DNA of 64,000 nt from Peteryoungia desertarenae (lineage in GTDB: Bacteria; Pseudomonadota; Alphaproteobacteria; Rhizobiales; Rhizobiaceae). The notes below the pieces were generated by a model. It searched no databases. It was not told the DNA's origin and was given only the letters and a program-made list of their open reading frames with translations. Every line of letters begins with the position of its first letter. The first letter of the stretch is position 1. Location: NCBI RefSeq assembly GCF_005860795.2, contig NZ_CP058350.1, forward strand, positions 1,084,501 through 1,148,500, given 5' to 3'. Shown here in pieces: positions 26,875-34,823 of the stretch. Both the position numbers and the translations under genes were made by a program.

Positions 26875-27618
26875 TCAGCGCAGTATCTTCTTCGTCAGCG
26901 CAAAGCGAAGGCGGTGCGGGAGCGCGTGCAGGAACTTGATAGAAAGCGCCATTTTCCAAGGGAAGATGATTTCGAAACGATCCGCCTTCAGCCCATCGGC
27001 GATGGTGTTGGCGGCCTCTTCCGATGTCACAAGGAAGGGCATGGGGAAATCATTCTTCTTGGTCAGCGGCGTGTCGACAAAGCCCGGATTGACGATCTGC
27101 AGATGGACCCCGTTCTGCTGCAGTTCCGGATAGAGCGATTCGCAAAGCGCGTTAAGCGCCGCCTTGGTCGAGCCGTAGCTTGCAGCACCCGGAAGACCGA
27201 CATAGCCGGAGACAGAGGCAACAACGGCGATCCGTCCGTTCTTCCGGTTCATCATTGCTGGCATCACCGCTTCAAGGCAATGTGCGGTGCCAAAGACGTT
27301 GAGCTTGTACATGCCTTCAAGAACGTCACTGCTGAAGCCTTTGGCATAATCGCGGGTGTAGGTTCCAGCGGCAAAGACTGCGAGGTCTACGGGCCCAAGC
27401 GCCTGCTCGATGGCCTCAAAGGTTTTAGTGACGGCGGCCTTGTCGGTGACATCCAGCGCGAAGGCATGGATCTTTCCGGCGCGTTCTGCCGCAAGTGCTT
27501 CAAGGCTATCGGCACTGCGGGCGCTGACGGCGACGGTCCAGCCATCGTCAGCCAGCCGCAGCGCGAGCGCCCGGCCAATCCCCGAGCTCGATCCGGTAAT
27601 CCAGGCAATCTTGGTCAT
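26875..27618 (-). CDS. Short-chain dehydrogenase/reductase
   Basis: The 247-residue classical SDR has the NAD(P) motif GSSSGIGRALALRLADDGW (about 9-27), AVFAAG for the NAG region, catalytic Ser in VVASVSGYVG, and the Tyr-x3-Lys pair in YGSTKAAL (about 149-156). The product sequence LQIVNPGFVDTPLT is usual for the family. The substrate is unknown. It is convergent with the lipid-modification operon. SDR genes of this subgroup are frequent members of RpoE/ChrR neighbourhoods, so a shared role is possible, but no GATCC-N16-CGTA promoter was found upstream of it. Confidence 0.85.
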   Translation of the reverse strand: MTKIAWITGSSSGIGRALALRLADDGWTVAVSARSADSLEALAAERAGKIHAFALDVTDKAAVTKTFEAIEQALGPVDLAVFAAGTYTRDYAKGFSSDVLEGMYKLNVFGTAHCLEAVMPAMMNRKNGRIAVVASVSGYVGLPGAASYGSTKAALNALCESLYPELQQNGVHLQIVNPGFVDTPLTKKNDFPMPFLVTSEEAANTIADGLKADRFEIIFPWKMALSIKFLHALPHRLRFALTKKILR

Positions 27619-27715
27619 ACTGTCCTCTCAAGACGAAGTGATACTCTCACTACGTTCACGGCAGCGACCCGGTTCAAGGCATGGAGCCGAGCCGCTGTTG
27701 ACAGGATCTGCTGGC

Positions 27716-29140
27716 TCAGGACTTCCAGCTCGCCAGAAGAGCAAGGCCTTGCTTGAGAAGCTCTTCGGCAGCGCTACTGTCAGAAGCTTCGACATAGCAG
27801 CGCATCTCCGGCGCGTTGCCAGAGGGGCGGAAATGAATGATGCGGTCGTCGCTGAGTGTCACACGCAAACCGTCGATATCGCTCGTGTCCTTGACGCTGC
27901 CGATCGGTGAGAGGAAGTCGGAAAGATTCGCCGAAGACGCACGCAGATGCTCCATGAGCGATGCGCTACGCTCGCTGGCATAATTCTCCAGGCGATCACT
28001 GAGAGCGATCGGCAAGGCGATGCTCGACGCAAGCTCAGACAGCGTCTGACCAGCCTTGGCTGCGGTGCCAATGACGGCCAGTGCCGGCAGGAAACTGTCG
28101 CGCGTCGGTAGTGCAGCAAGCTCGCCAGCCGGCGTCTTGAAAGCCGATCCGAGCATGACACCGCCATTGGCCTCAAAGCCGATCACAGAGGTCTCACCGT
28201 TGGCGAGCGCTTGATCCATCGCGGCGATCACGAAGGGCGAGCCGACACGTGTACGCATGACGGTAAAATCGTCAGCCCGCTCGATCCCGGAATTGGACGT
28301 GACCGGCGTTGCCAGCACCTTTGCGTCGAGAAATTGCGCAGACACAAGTCCCAGAAGATCGCCGCGCAGGGGAGCGCCGTGCTCATTGGCAACAAGAGGC
28401 CGATCGCCATCGCCATCGGTGGACACGATGGCGTCGAGGCCAAGCTCGTCCGACCATTGGCTGAGCAGCCTTACGGTGTCGGGAGAGACGGCCTCGGTAT
28501 CGACGGGAATGAACTGCTCCGAACGGCCAAGCGGAAAGACGGTCGCGCCGTAATGCTGGAACACCTCGACCATCATGTCTCGGGCGACGGTGCTGTGCTG
28601 GTAGATCCCGATCCGCTTGCCCTTCAGGCTATCTGCCGCAAGCACCTGCTTGTTGCGTTGAAGAAACATGGCGGTCGCTTCTGACTGATGATCTTCGCCG
28701 CTGGCTGCGTCCACCTTGTTCGCCGTCTCATCTGCCGAAAGCTCGGCGGCGAGAGCCGTGATCGCCTGCTCGTCTTCCTTGGCAATTTCGCCATCCGGAC
28801 GGTAGAATTTGATACCGTTTCGATCCGCTGGAATATGCGAGCCGGTGATCATGATGCCCGCCGCGCCAAGTGATGCGCCATAGAGCGCAAGGGCCGGTGT
28901 CGGGATCGTGCCGCAATCGATTGGCTTGAGCCCCTCCCGGACGAGGGCGGCCATGACGGTCGACGCGATTTCAGGGCTGGAAGGTCTAAAATCCCGGGCG
29001 ATCACGATGGGGCTTCCGGTTTCGGCCAGCCCTTTCGCCTTCAGAAAGCGGGCAAAGGCTGTGGCGTGAAGTGCGGATACACTCCCGACCAGTTCCGACG
29101 AAAGACCACGCAATCCGCTTGTGCCGAACTTTGGCGCCAT
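27716..29140 (-). CDS. Phosphohexomutase (phosphomannomutase/phosphoglucomutase family)
   Basis: The 474-residue alpha-D-phosphohexomutase has the active-site phosphoserine loop GIMITGSHIPADRNGIKF (about 95-112). The metal loop is STDGDGDRPLV (about 235-245), the sugar loop region is IGFEANGG, and the phosphate-binding C-terminal motif is FRPSGNAPEMRCY. It interconverts hexose 6- and 1-phosphates for polysaccharide or glycoconjugate precursors. Rhizobial NoeK-type phosphomannomutases have this SHIPADRNG sequence, but the sugar preference cannot be read here. ATG 29140 is preferred (GGAG nine bases upstream) over the ATG at 29155. A small RNA gene on the same strand ends about 90 bases upstream. 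Confidence 0.85.
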   Translation of the reverse strand: MAPKFGTSGLRGLSSELVGSVSALHATAFARFLKAKGLAETGSPIVIARDFRPSSPEIASTVMAALVREGLKPIDCGTIPTPALALYGASLGAAGIMITGSHIPADRNGIKFYRPDGEIAKEDEQAITALAAELSADETANKVDAASGEDHQSEATAMFLQRNKQVLAADSLKGKRIGIYQHSTVARDMMVEVFQHYGATVFPLGRSEQFIPVDTEAVSPDTVRLLSQWSDELGLDAIVSTDGDGDRPLVANEHGAPLRGDLLGLVSAQFLDAKVLATPVTSNSGIERADDFTVMRTRVGSPFVIAAMDQALANGETSVIGFEANGGVMLGSAFKTPAGELAALPTRDSFLPALAVIGTAAKAGQTLSELASSIALPIALSDRLENYASERSASLMEHLRASSANLSDFLSPIGSVKDTSDIDGLRVTLSDDRIIHFRPSGNAPEMRCYVEASDSSAAEELLKQGLALLASWKS

Positions 29141-29230
29141 ACTGAAACACTCCATCTCTTGGACAATCGGGCCAGACCATAGAGTGGCGTTGAAGGTGTC
29201 TCAAGCGACGGATTTCAGAAAATGAGAGGC

Positions 29231-29357
29231 TGAAACGAAAAGAGCCTGGCGCGGGAGGAGGTGCGCCAGGCTCTTAAACTTGATCGGCAATTGGGAGGAG
29301 GAGGAGTATTGCCGATCCTATCTGGCGGCGCTGGGAGGAGGAGTGCGCCGCTTCGAT
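29231..29357 (-). ncRNA. Anti-Shine-Dalgarno small RNA with three hairpins
   Basis: On the minus strand three successive stem-loops each expose a CCTCCTCC loop: stem 29325-29331/29345-29351 (7 bp), stem 29282-29291/29308-29317 (10 bp) and stem 29241-29252/29263-29274 (12 bp, followed by TTTTCGTTT, an intrinsic terminator). A promoter TTGGCA-N17-TATATT ends just upstream, predicting an RNA of about 125 bases. The loops are complementary to ribosome-binding sites. This is the layout of the alphaproteobacterial alpha-r14/NfeR1 and cuckoo RNA families, which repress many mRNAs, often of transporters. Assignment is by structure only; ends are estimates. Confidence 0.8.
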
Positions 29358-29363
29358 GGTTTG

Positions 29364-29392
29364 AATATACCCACAGCGCTTTGATTTGCCAA
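29364..29392 (-). promoter_or_regulatory. Promoter of the anti-Shine-Dalgarno small RNA
   Basis: On the minus strand TTGGCA (29392-29387) and TATATT (29369-29364) are separated by exactly 17 bases, a strong sigma-70-type promoter. Transcription is expected to begin near 29357, just before the first hairpin. The rest of the region 29393-29775 shows no convincing gene, only a perfect GCATTGC-A-GCAATGC palindrome at 29404-29418. Confidence 0.7.
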
Positions 29393-29775
29393 TCGACACT
29401 GTTGCATTGCAGCAATGCGCTGAATGCATGGCTTGTTCCATTTAAGGTCAATCCGCCAGATTTATGCCTGCGAAATGGCTTCGGTCTTGATGCGAACGGC
29501 TTTCGAATGAGGGAATTGCGCTCAACCGAAACCGTTTCAATCCCTCGACATACCGAAACTGCCATAAAGCTATGCAGCCAACACATGTTCGTGAAGCCCC
29601 GTGATGGATCGACCCGAGCCTGCCGCACGACCATGTCGGCATTTGAAGGCAAAGGAATGCGGTCCTGCAATCTTTCCGGAAATGCCGGTTCAGGCACCTG
29701 ATTCGTAGAGGGGGTGGTGATATGACCGTTGATCGGCTATAGCGGGCGCCGAAGATAGCACTTGCGGAGACATTC

Positions 29776-30402
29776 ATGGCGGCCACAATCCGATATCACG
29801 AGGGAGACATCACGACTGCGGACGCCGCGCGCTACACGGATGCGATTGCTATTGACACCGAAACCCTTGGTCTCGTGCCCCGCCGTGACAGACTATGTGT
29901 CGTGCAGCTTTCGCCCGGCGATGGTTCTGCCGATGTCATCCGGATTGCTGCTGGCCAGACCGAGGCGCCCAATCTGGTCGCCATGCTGGCTGACGAGAGC
30001 CGCCAAAAGATCTTTCACTATGGTCGCTTCGATATTGCCGTATTGTTTCACACCTTTGGTGTGACCACCGCACCGGTCTTCTGCACAAAGGTCGCCTCCC
30101 GCCTCGCCCGTACTTATACAGATCGCCATGGTCTCAAGGACAATCTGAAAGAACTGCTGGACGTGGATATCTCAAAGGCGCAGCAATCGTCAGACTGGGC
30201 AGCCGAGACCCTGAGCCAGGCTCAACTCGAATATGCTGCGTCCGACGTTCTGCATCTGCATGCACTGCGCGACCGTTTGACGGAACGGCTCATTCGCGAC
30301 AACCGCCTGCATCATGCCGAAGCCTGTTTTGCCTTCCTGCCGACACGCGCCAAGCTTGACCTTCTCGGCTGGGAAGAAACCGACATTTTCGCCCATAGCT
30401 GA
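29776..30402 (+). CDS. Short ribonuclease D-like 3'-5' exonuclease
   Basis: The 208-residue protein consists of the DEDD exonuclease domain only: AIDTETLGLVP supplies the first Asp-Glu, FHYGRFDIAVL the second Asp, and LEYAASDVLHLHALRDRL the Tyr-x3-Asp of the DEDDy subtype. The HRDC RNA-binding domains of full-length RNase D (about 370-390 residues) are absent. Such short forms are common in rhizobia alongside a longer paralogue. It should trim structured RNA 3' ends in the cytoplasm. GGAG precedes the ATG. The gene stands alone and ends at a terminator whose loop overlaps the convergent neighbour. Confidence 0.85.
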   Translation: MAATIRYHEGDITTADAARYTDAIAIDTETLGLVPRRDRLCVVQLSPGDGSADVIRIAAGQTEAPNLVAMLADESRQKIFHYGRFDIAVLFHTFGVTTAPVFCTKVASRLARTYTDRHGLKDNLKELLDVDISKAQQSSDWAAETLSQAQLEYAASDVLHLHALRDRLTERLIRDNRLHHAEACFAFLPTRAKLDLLGWEETDIFAHS

Positions 30403-30419
30403 CACACCGCTTCGGTGAG

Positions 30420-30453
30420 GCCGGGAGCCGCTCAACCGGTCTCCCGGCGTTTT
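30420..30453 (+). terminator. Terminator of the RNase D-like gene
   Basis: GCCGGGAG (30420-30427) and CTCCCGGC (30441-30448) form an 8-bp stem with a 13-base loop, followed by GTTTT. The loop contains the stop codon of the convergent gene, so the 3' ends are tightly packed. Confidence 0.6.
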
Positions 30454-30761
30454 CCGGCACCCAGTCTTGCCATAACATCCTTCGGAATGCCGTAAAGCCG
30501 AACGGCATCTGCCTGGCGCCGCAGTCCGCACAGTTCTCGCTGGATAAACAGTGCCCAGGCGGCATCGGCAGCATCATCCACCGCCTCCGATACTGCCTCG
30601 CCGCTTGACCGCGCGGCCTCCAGCTTTTCAAGCGCCTTTTCAAGCTTGCGCCCCGCACGGGCCAGCATATCTGCCTTTTCTCCCGCCAGTTCGACATCCA
30701 GCGGAGACAATCCCTGACCGGGGGTGGCGCTGATCAGGAATGACGGAGGTTTGAAGCTCAT
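30432..30761 (-). CDS. Small helical protein, DUF6665-like
   Basis: The 109-residue cytoplasmic protein is rich in Ala, Glu and Arg, with a long helical stretch (AGEKADMLARAGRKLEKALEKLEAARSSGEAVSEAVDDAADAAW is entirely helix-prone). It ends in RELCGLRRQADAVRLYGIPKDVMARLGAG. The composition and the YGIPKDVMARLG end resemble a conserved rhizobial hypothetical family (DUF6665); no function is known. ATG 30761 is taken as start, though a GTG at 30794 is possible and neither has a strong ribosome site. It stands alone between RNase D and an unrecognised gene. Confidence 0.6.
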   Translation of the reverse strand: MSFKPPSFLISATPGQGLSPLDVELAGEKADMLARAGRKLEKALEKLEAARSSGEAVSEAVDDAADAAWALFIQRELCGLRRQADAVRLYGIPKDVMARLGAGKRRETG

Positions 30762-30926
30762 TGCATATGCCCGTGGCGATGAAATCCTGCGCACTCTCGG
30801 AATCTATAGACCCCAGCATATTGATCCAGCGGTCGGTGAGATTTTCTTAACCATGTTGGCGCAGCATCACGCTCGACGAGGCAGCCAGACCGCCCAAACA
30901 GGGCATTGGGCAACAGTAAATGAGAC

Positions 30927-31283
30927 ATGGCGACCATGAGGGAAGCATCCATCGGCCTTTTGGATAATCTCGTTCGCAATGTCATGCTCGGTCCGCCAGA
31001 TGGACAGCTTTCGCAGAACACGCCGGCCAGAAGCGCAACATTCCTGAGCGAATACGAGGACGGCGATACGCAGCCGCCGGCAGAAACCGATATTGACGAC
31101 GGGGATGTCCCGCTGGATGGCATCGACCTGCCGCAAGCCTCGGGCAATCGGCGGCCAGGGACGTGGCTGGATGCTCTGGTTACAGACCTGAGCGAGCGCA
31201 GCAGCGCGCCCGAGAACAGCATTTCAGCCGTAAACTCTGACGATGTCGGACTGTACCGGCTATTGCTCAATCATTCTCCCTGA
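30927..31283 (+). CDS. Hypothetical protein, 118 residues
   Basis: I do not recognise this protein. It is acidic in the middle (EYEDGDTQPPAETDIDDGD) with predicted helices at both ends (GLLDNLVRNVML and WLDALVTDLSERS). There is no signal peptide or membrane segment. The ribosome site is weak. Codon use looks compatible with a real gene, and it ends 3 bases before the convergent phosphoribosyltransferase gene. The overlapping frame on the other strand (30758-31270) is less plausible because it is basic and low in complexity. Confidence 0.45.
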   Translation: MATMREASIGLLDNLVRNVMLGPPDGQLSQNTPARSATFLSEYEDGDTQPPAETDIDDGDVPLDGIDLPQASGNRRPGTWLDALVTDLSERSSAPENSISAVNSDDVGLYRLLLNHSP

Positions 31284-31286
31284 ACC

Positions 31287-32687
31287 TTACTCGAGCCAGG
31301 GCAGGGATGCTGTTGCGCGGACCTCTTCGAGGCTCCAGTCTTTCAGCAATTGACCATTCTGCCAGACCGGCTCCAGCATGTTGTGCTGTCCGCCAAGCTC
31401 TTCGAGATGGATGCCGACCAGATCCTTGCCGTCACGAACAACCGCGCGCCGTCCTGCGGCCGGTGGACGGTCGCGGATGTCGGGCGAACGGCGTCCGATT
31501 TCACGCCAGTTGCCGCCTTCGTCCTGAAGGGCACTCGCCCGCATTGTGAACGAAAGCGTATTCCGGTTGATTTTCTGCAGCAGCCCCGAGCCCATGCCGA
31601 ACCGGATGTTTTCTGCTGAAAATCCCATGCCCTCCATACGTCCGAGGATCATCTGGATATCCTGGAGTGATACGCCATCCGACTGGATCACCCGGACATC
31701 GGCATCGATGACCTTGAAGCCCTTGCTGTTGAGCCGCGTTCCGTAAGCATAAGCGAGCTGGGCGATGACCTGTAGGGGCGTATCAATCGGATCGCCGCTG
31801 TCGGGCCTGACAATCAGTGTTGCGCCCGAGGCCCGGACCTTGGGCTGCAGCTGCTTGCCCCAGATTTCGGTAACGGCATTATGCAGGTCGTAGCTGTCTG
31901 AAACCACCGAATAGACACCGAATGGCGCAAAACGGTCGACCATGTTGGCATAGGCTTCGGCCTCGCGTGCGGCACCCCAGGCGGTAATCGTCGTATGTTC
32001 GGAGGCCGGGACAGAATGTGCGGCCATCTGGGCGCCATAGTAACGCCGGGCATGAAGCAGTGCCGGAAGAGAATCGGAACTCTTGAAATGGACGAGATGC
32101 GCCACGCCACCAATGGCAGCCTGTTCAAGGCTCGACGTACTGCGAGCCCCATAATCGCTCAGGAAGGTCGGCATCAGGCTTCCCGGATCGTCGCAGGTGC
32201 GATCGAGAAACGGCTGGATGGCAAGCCGCAATCGCCAAGCCGCAGTTGCAACGGTTGAGGGGTACCAGATCGCCCTCAGGAGAGCCGTCTCGATGTAGGA
32301 GGTCAACCAGGGAACTTTGGCGTCTGTATTCACGACCTGAGCGACCGGTACACCGCGACGTACCGCAACACCTTCTGGAAGTGCCTCGATGCGGATCGGC
32401 AGATAGCCTCCATGGGCGTTGAGAATGTGGCTCCAGCCCTCGCGGTCAAAGGGTTGTCCATGAAGCCTCGCGACTTCATCGGCTTCGTCGATATCGGCTT
32501 TGCTGACCTGCCGCCCGAGATAGCCCTTCAGGAACATCTGAAGGCCGAAGAACATGACTTCCGGCCGCAGGGAATTGCCGCGAGTCGTGGCAAAGGCACT
32601 GATGGCCCGAGTTCCGGCCGGATATTGCAGGAAATGACCGAGCTTGTAGCTGTCGGTATTGAGGATCGGATTCATCATTTCGGTCAT
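31287..32687 (-). CDS. nadV: Nicotinamide phosphoribosyltransferase (NadV/NAMPT type)
   Basis: The 466-residue enzyme joins nicotinamide and PRPP to make nicotinamide mononucleotide, a one-step NAD salvage route. NAMPT-family features are NPILNTDSYKLGHFLQYP at the start, FLSDYGARSTSSLEQAAIGG, VPASEHTTITAWG, VSDSYDLHNAVTEIWG, IVRPDSGDPIDTP and FGMGSGLLQKINRNT. The position-specific Asp and His residues point to NAMPT rather than PncB. The C-terminus (REIGRRSPDIRDRPPAAGRR) departs from the usual KDP-rich ending I expect. ATG 32687 is chosen; a longer open frame upstream has no support. It is divergent from the gene at 32905. Confidence 0.85.
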   Translation of the reverse strand: MTEMMNPILNTDSYKLGHFLQYPAGTRAISAFATTRGNSLRPEVMFFGLQMFLKGYLGRQVSKADIDEADEVARLHGQPFDREGWSHILNAHGGYLPIRIEALPEGVAVRRGVPVAQVVNTDAKVPWLTSYIETALLRAIWYPSTVATAAWRLRLAIQPFLDRTCDDPGSLMPTFLSDYGARSTSSLEQAAIGGVAHLVHFKSSDSLPALLHARRYYGAQMAAHSVPASEHTTITAWGAAREAEAYANMVDRFAPFGVYSVVSDSYDLHNAVTEIWGKQLQPKVRASGATLIVRPDSGDPIDTPLQVIAQLAYAYGTRLNSKGFKVIDADVRVIQSDGVSLQDIQMILGRMEGMGFSAENIRFGMGSGLLQKINRNTLSFTMRASALQDEGGNWREIGRRSPDIRDRPPAAGRRAVVRDGKDLVGIHLEELGGQHNMLEPVWQNGQLLKDWSLEEVRATASLPWLE

Positions 32688-32796
32688 GGGGGCCTGTCCG
32701 CGATCTCCAGTGTGGCGTTTCCGCTCGAGGGAATCGCCTCGTATAGGTGTAGGGGAGGAGCCGAAAAGCAGCAAGCTACCCGTTCCTTGTGCATGT

Positions 32797-32812
32797 TTAA
32801 CGAAATATTAAC
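32797..32812 (+). promoter_or_regulatory. CtrA-type box TTAA-N7-TTAAC
   Basis: TTAACGAAATATTAAC fits the full-length CtrA recognition pattern TTAA-N7-TTAAC exactly, and a further TTAA lies at 32817-32820. It sits in the divergent region before the gene at 32905. CtrA control of cell-cycle or motility-phase expression is inference; AT-rich promoter DNA can give such matches by chance. Confidence 0.5.
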
Positions 32813-32904
32813 CATGTTAAGCCAGCCTGAGGCTTGTAGCGACAGTTGCATTGCTCCGATATCCTGCGGCTCTACCCGCCGCACAGGTGATCGTTCCCCG
32901 CCGC

Positions 32905-34752
32905 ATGAGCGGTGCGTATTTCCAATCTGATGATCGACCTTCATCCTCTGCAGGAGGAGATTTGACCTTGCTTTCGCCCGTGAGCACCGCGTCGAATTCA
33001 TCGCTGAACCTGCAGGATATGCGCTCGCAGGCAGAGACGAATGCCGGCCAGACGGCGGCGGGCCAGGTGAATGCGGCAGTAGCCCGCTCTGGCCTCGACC
33101 AGAACATGACGATTGCAGGGCGTATCAACATGCTGCTGCTCTCGGGACCAGAGCGCATGTCACAGAATCTCGCGATCCTGGTCGAAGTTCTGGGGCGCGC
33201 CCTCAAGCTCGATCGCCAGCCGGAGGAAAGCCTTAGCGCCTACGCGGCGCGGCTGCTGGCCGTCATGGAAGGACTTGATCCGCAGCAGCGCAGCAACCTG
33301 CAGAAGCTCCTGTATCAAAGCTTTGCGGGTCTCCAGCTGCGAACACTTCTGGAGGCGTTTCGCAATCCCGCCGGCCCTGAAGCGGCCACGCTCAGCGTTT
33401 ATCTCGAACTGTACCGGCAAAAGGAAAAGGATCTCGCAGCCCGTTCCGTTGTCGGCTCCTATCAGCAAAATGACGGAGACAGACCCGCAAACGATGGGAC
33501 CCGAACCTCTGCAAGAGGAGCGGAGCTGCAACAGGATCTGACGCGCGGGGGCCGGGCTGTGGCGTCAACGAATGCCAATGCGGCGACGGTCAGCACAAAT
33601 GCGGCTGGGGTCCTCCCTGGAAGACAAGGTGTTCAGCTGGCAGGTGCCGCTGGTCAACCAGTTGCAGGCGTTACCAGCAAGGTCGCTGCCGAGATCGCCG
33701 TGAGCCGGTCGGTATCATCGCAATCCGCAGTTTCGCCCGCTAGTCCTGCAACAGATCAGCCAAATCGTCCTGCCGCTCGGCCGATTCTTTCGACCGCGCC
33801 GACAGATGCCGGGATTTCACCTGCGCTGGCCAAAGCGGCGCAAGACACCAAATCACCGGAGATGATTGGCCGGATCCCGGTGTCTGGCAGCGACGACAGG
33901 GTGGGCGTGGCCAGGAACGCCGCTGGAAATGGGGCGGGACCGATTGAGGACCTGCACCGCAAGCAGCTGGAGATCCGCTCTGGCAATACTGAATCCATCC
34001 GTGAGACAGGGCGCACCCAGCCCGAAGGTTCCTTGCGTTCTGCAGCCAGCCGGGGCGAAGCTTTGCCGGTTCAGTCGAGCTTCCGACAGTGGAGCGAGGC
34101 GATGCGTTTGCAGATGCCGAGCGGGAATGCTGGTGGGGCCGAGAAGGGGACGAATACGCTCATTGCGTCACTGATGAACATGGTCGGACCTGGATCTGCC
34201 GCCGAAGCCAAACCGGTCGGTCAGCAAGGACCCACGGTTATCACCCGTGACAGCGTGATCGAGGATGCGATCAGGCACGAAATGGCCGAGCTGCTGCCCG
34301 AACAGGATGGCGAAACGACCACGATAGCGGCAAAGCCCGGTGGATTCGAAGAAAAGGTCATGGTTGCACTGACGGCTCAGGGTCAGGAGGCTGCCCAGTT
34401 GCGGCTCCCGCAACCTTTGCCCGGTCAAGCCATGCCCTTCGTCACCTATCTCTTTGTCGACGACGAGCCCGATAACCAGTCACCTGAAGCGGAAGAAGAA
34501 AGATCGCGTGAGGATGATCAGGGTGGCTCTTCCAGAGGCGATGGGGAAAACGTAGCCGACGACGGGTCCGAGGGAGCCGAAGAGGAAAGTCAGACTGCGA
34601 TGACATTATCTCCAGTTGGCGAGCTCCCAAAGGATACCGACAGAAACTCGGGTCTGCGGGACGATTTCGAAGAAGGATACGGCCGTTTGTCCGCGTCAGC
34701 TGCGACGGATGGCGCTGCAGGGCTCTATTTTCGCATGATCGACTGGGCCTGA
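32905..34752 (+). CDS. Large low-complexity protein of unknown function
   Basis: The 615-residue protein is not recognised. Residues about 70-190 form a folded helical region (INMLLLSGPERMSQNLAILVEVL, LLAVMEGLDPQQRSNLQKLLYQ, LRTLLEAFRNPAG). Then comes a long Ala/Ser/Gly/Thr/Gln-rich linker, a second ordered piece (DAIRHEMAELLPEQ to MPFVTYLFVDDEP), a strongly acidic stretch, and the end YFRMIDWA. The layout recalls export-regulated flagellar proteins such as FliK, but no FliK C-terminal motif is evident. No signal peptide or membrane segment is seen. The start is uncertain: GGAGGAG at 32953-32959 favours TTG 32968. A CtrA-type box lies upstream and a terminator follows. Confidence 0.65.
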   Translation: MSGAYFQSDDRPSSSAGGDLTLLSPVSTASNSSLNLQDMRSQAETNAGQTAAGQVNAAVARSGLDQNMTIAGRINMLLLSGPERMSQNLAILVEVLGRALKLDRQPEESLSAYAARLLAVMEGLDPQQRSNLQKLLYQSFAGLQLRTLLEAFRNPAGPEAATLSVYLELYRQKEKDLAARSVVGSYQQNDGDRPANDGTRTSARGAELQQDLTRGGRAVASTNANAATVSTNAAGVLPGRQGVQLAGAAGQPVAGVTSKVAAEIAVSRSVSSQSAVSPASPATDQPNRPAARPILSTAPTDAGISPALAKAAQDTKSPEMIGRIPVSGSDDRVGVARNAAGNGAGPIEDLHRKQLEIRSGNTESIRETGRTQPEGSLRSAASRGEALPVQSSFRQWSEAMRLQMPSGNAGGAEKGTNTLIASLMNMVGPGSAAEAKPVGQQGPTVITRDSVIEDAIRHEMAELLPEQDGETTTIAAKPGGFEEKVMVALTAQGQEAAQLRLPQPLPGQAMPFVTYLFVDDEPDNQSPEAEEERSREDDQGGSSRGDGENVADDGSEGAEEESQTAMTLSPVGELPKDTDRNSGLRDDFEEGYGRLSASAATDGAAGLYFRMIDWA

Positions 34753-34774
34753 GGCAGGCAAGGGGCAAAGAAAA

Positions 34775-34806
34775 ACCCGCCGGGATCGCTCCCGGCGGGT
34801 TCTTTG
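34775..34806. terminator. Bidirectional terminator after rpsA
   Basis: ACCCGCCGGG (34775-34784) pairs with CCCGGCGGGT (34791-34800), 10 bp with a 6-base loop. The minus strand then reads TTTTTCTTTG, a strong T-tract for rpsA, and the plus strand reads TCTTTG for the convergent gene. Confidence 0.85.
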
Positions 34807-34823
34807 TATTCACCTAACAGCGA

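Noticed and set aside
29261..29701. Overlapping open frames of about 146 and 160 codons on both strands
   Set aside because: They run through the three-hairpin RNA and have no convincing ribosome site or family resemblance.
30758..31270. Minus-strand frame of 170 codons
   Set aside because: Basic, low-complexity product without a ribosome site; the plus-strand frame at 30927 is the better candidate.
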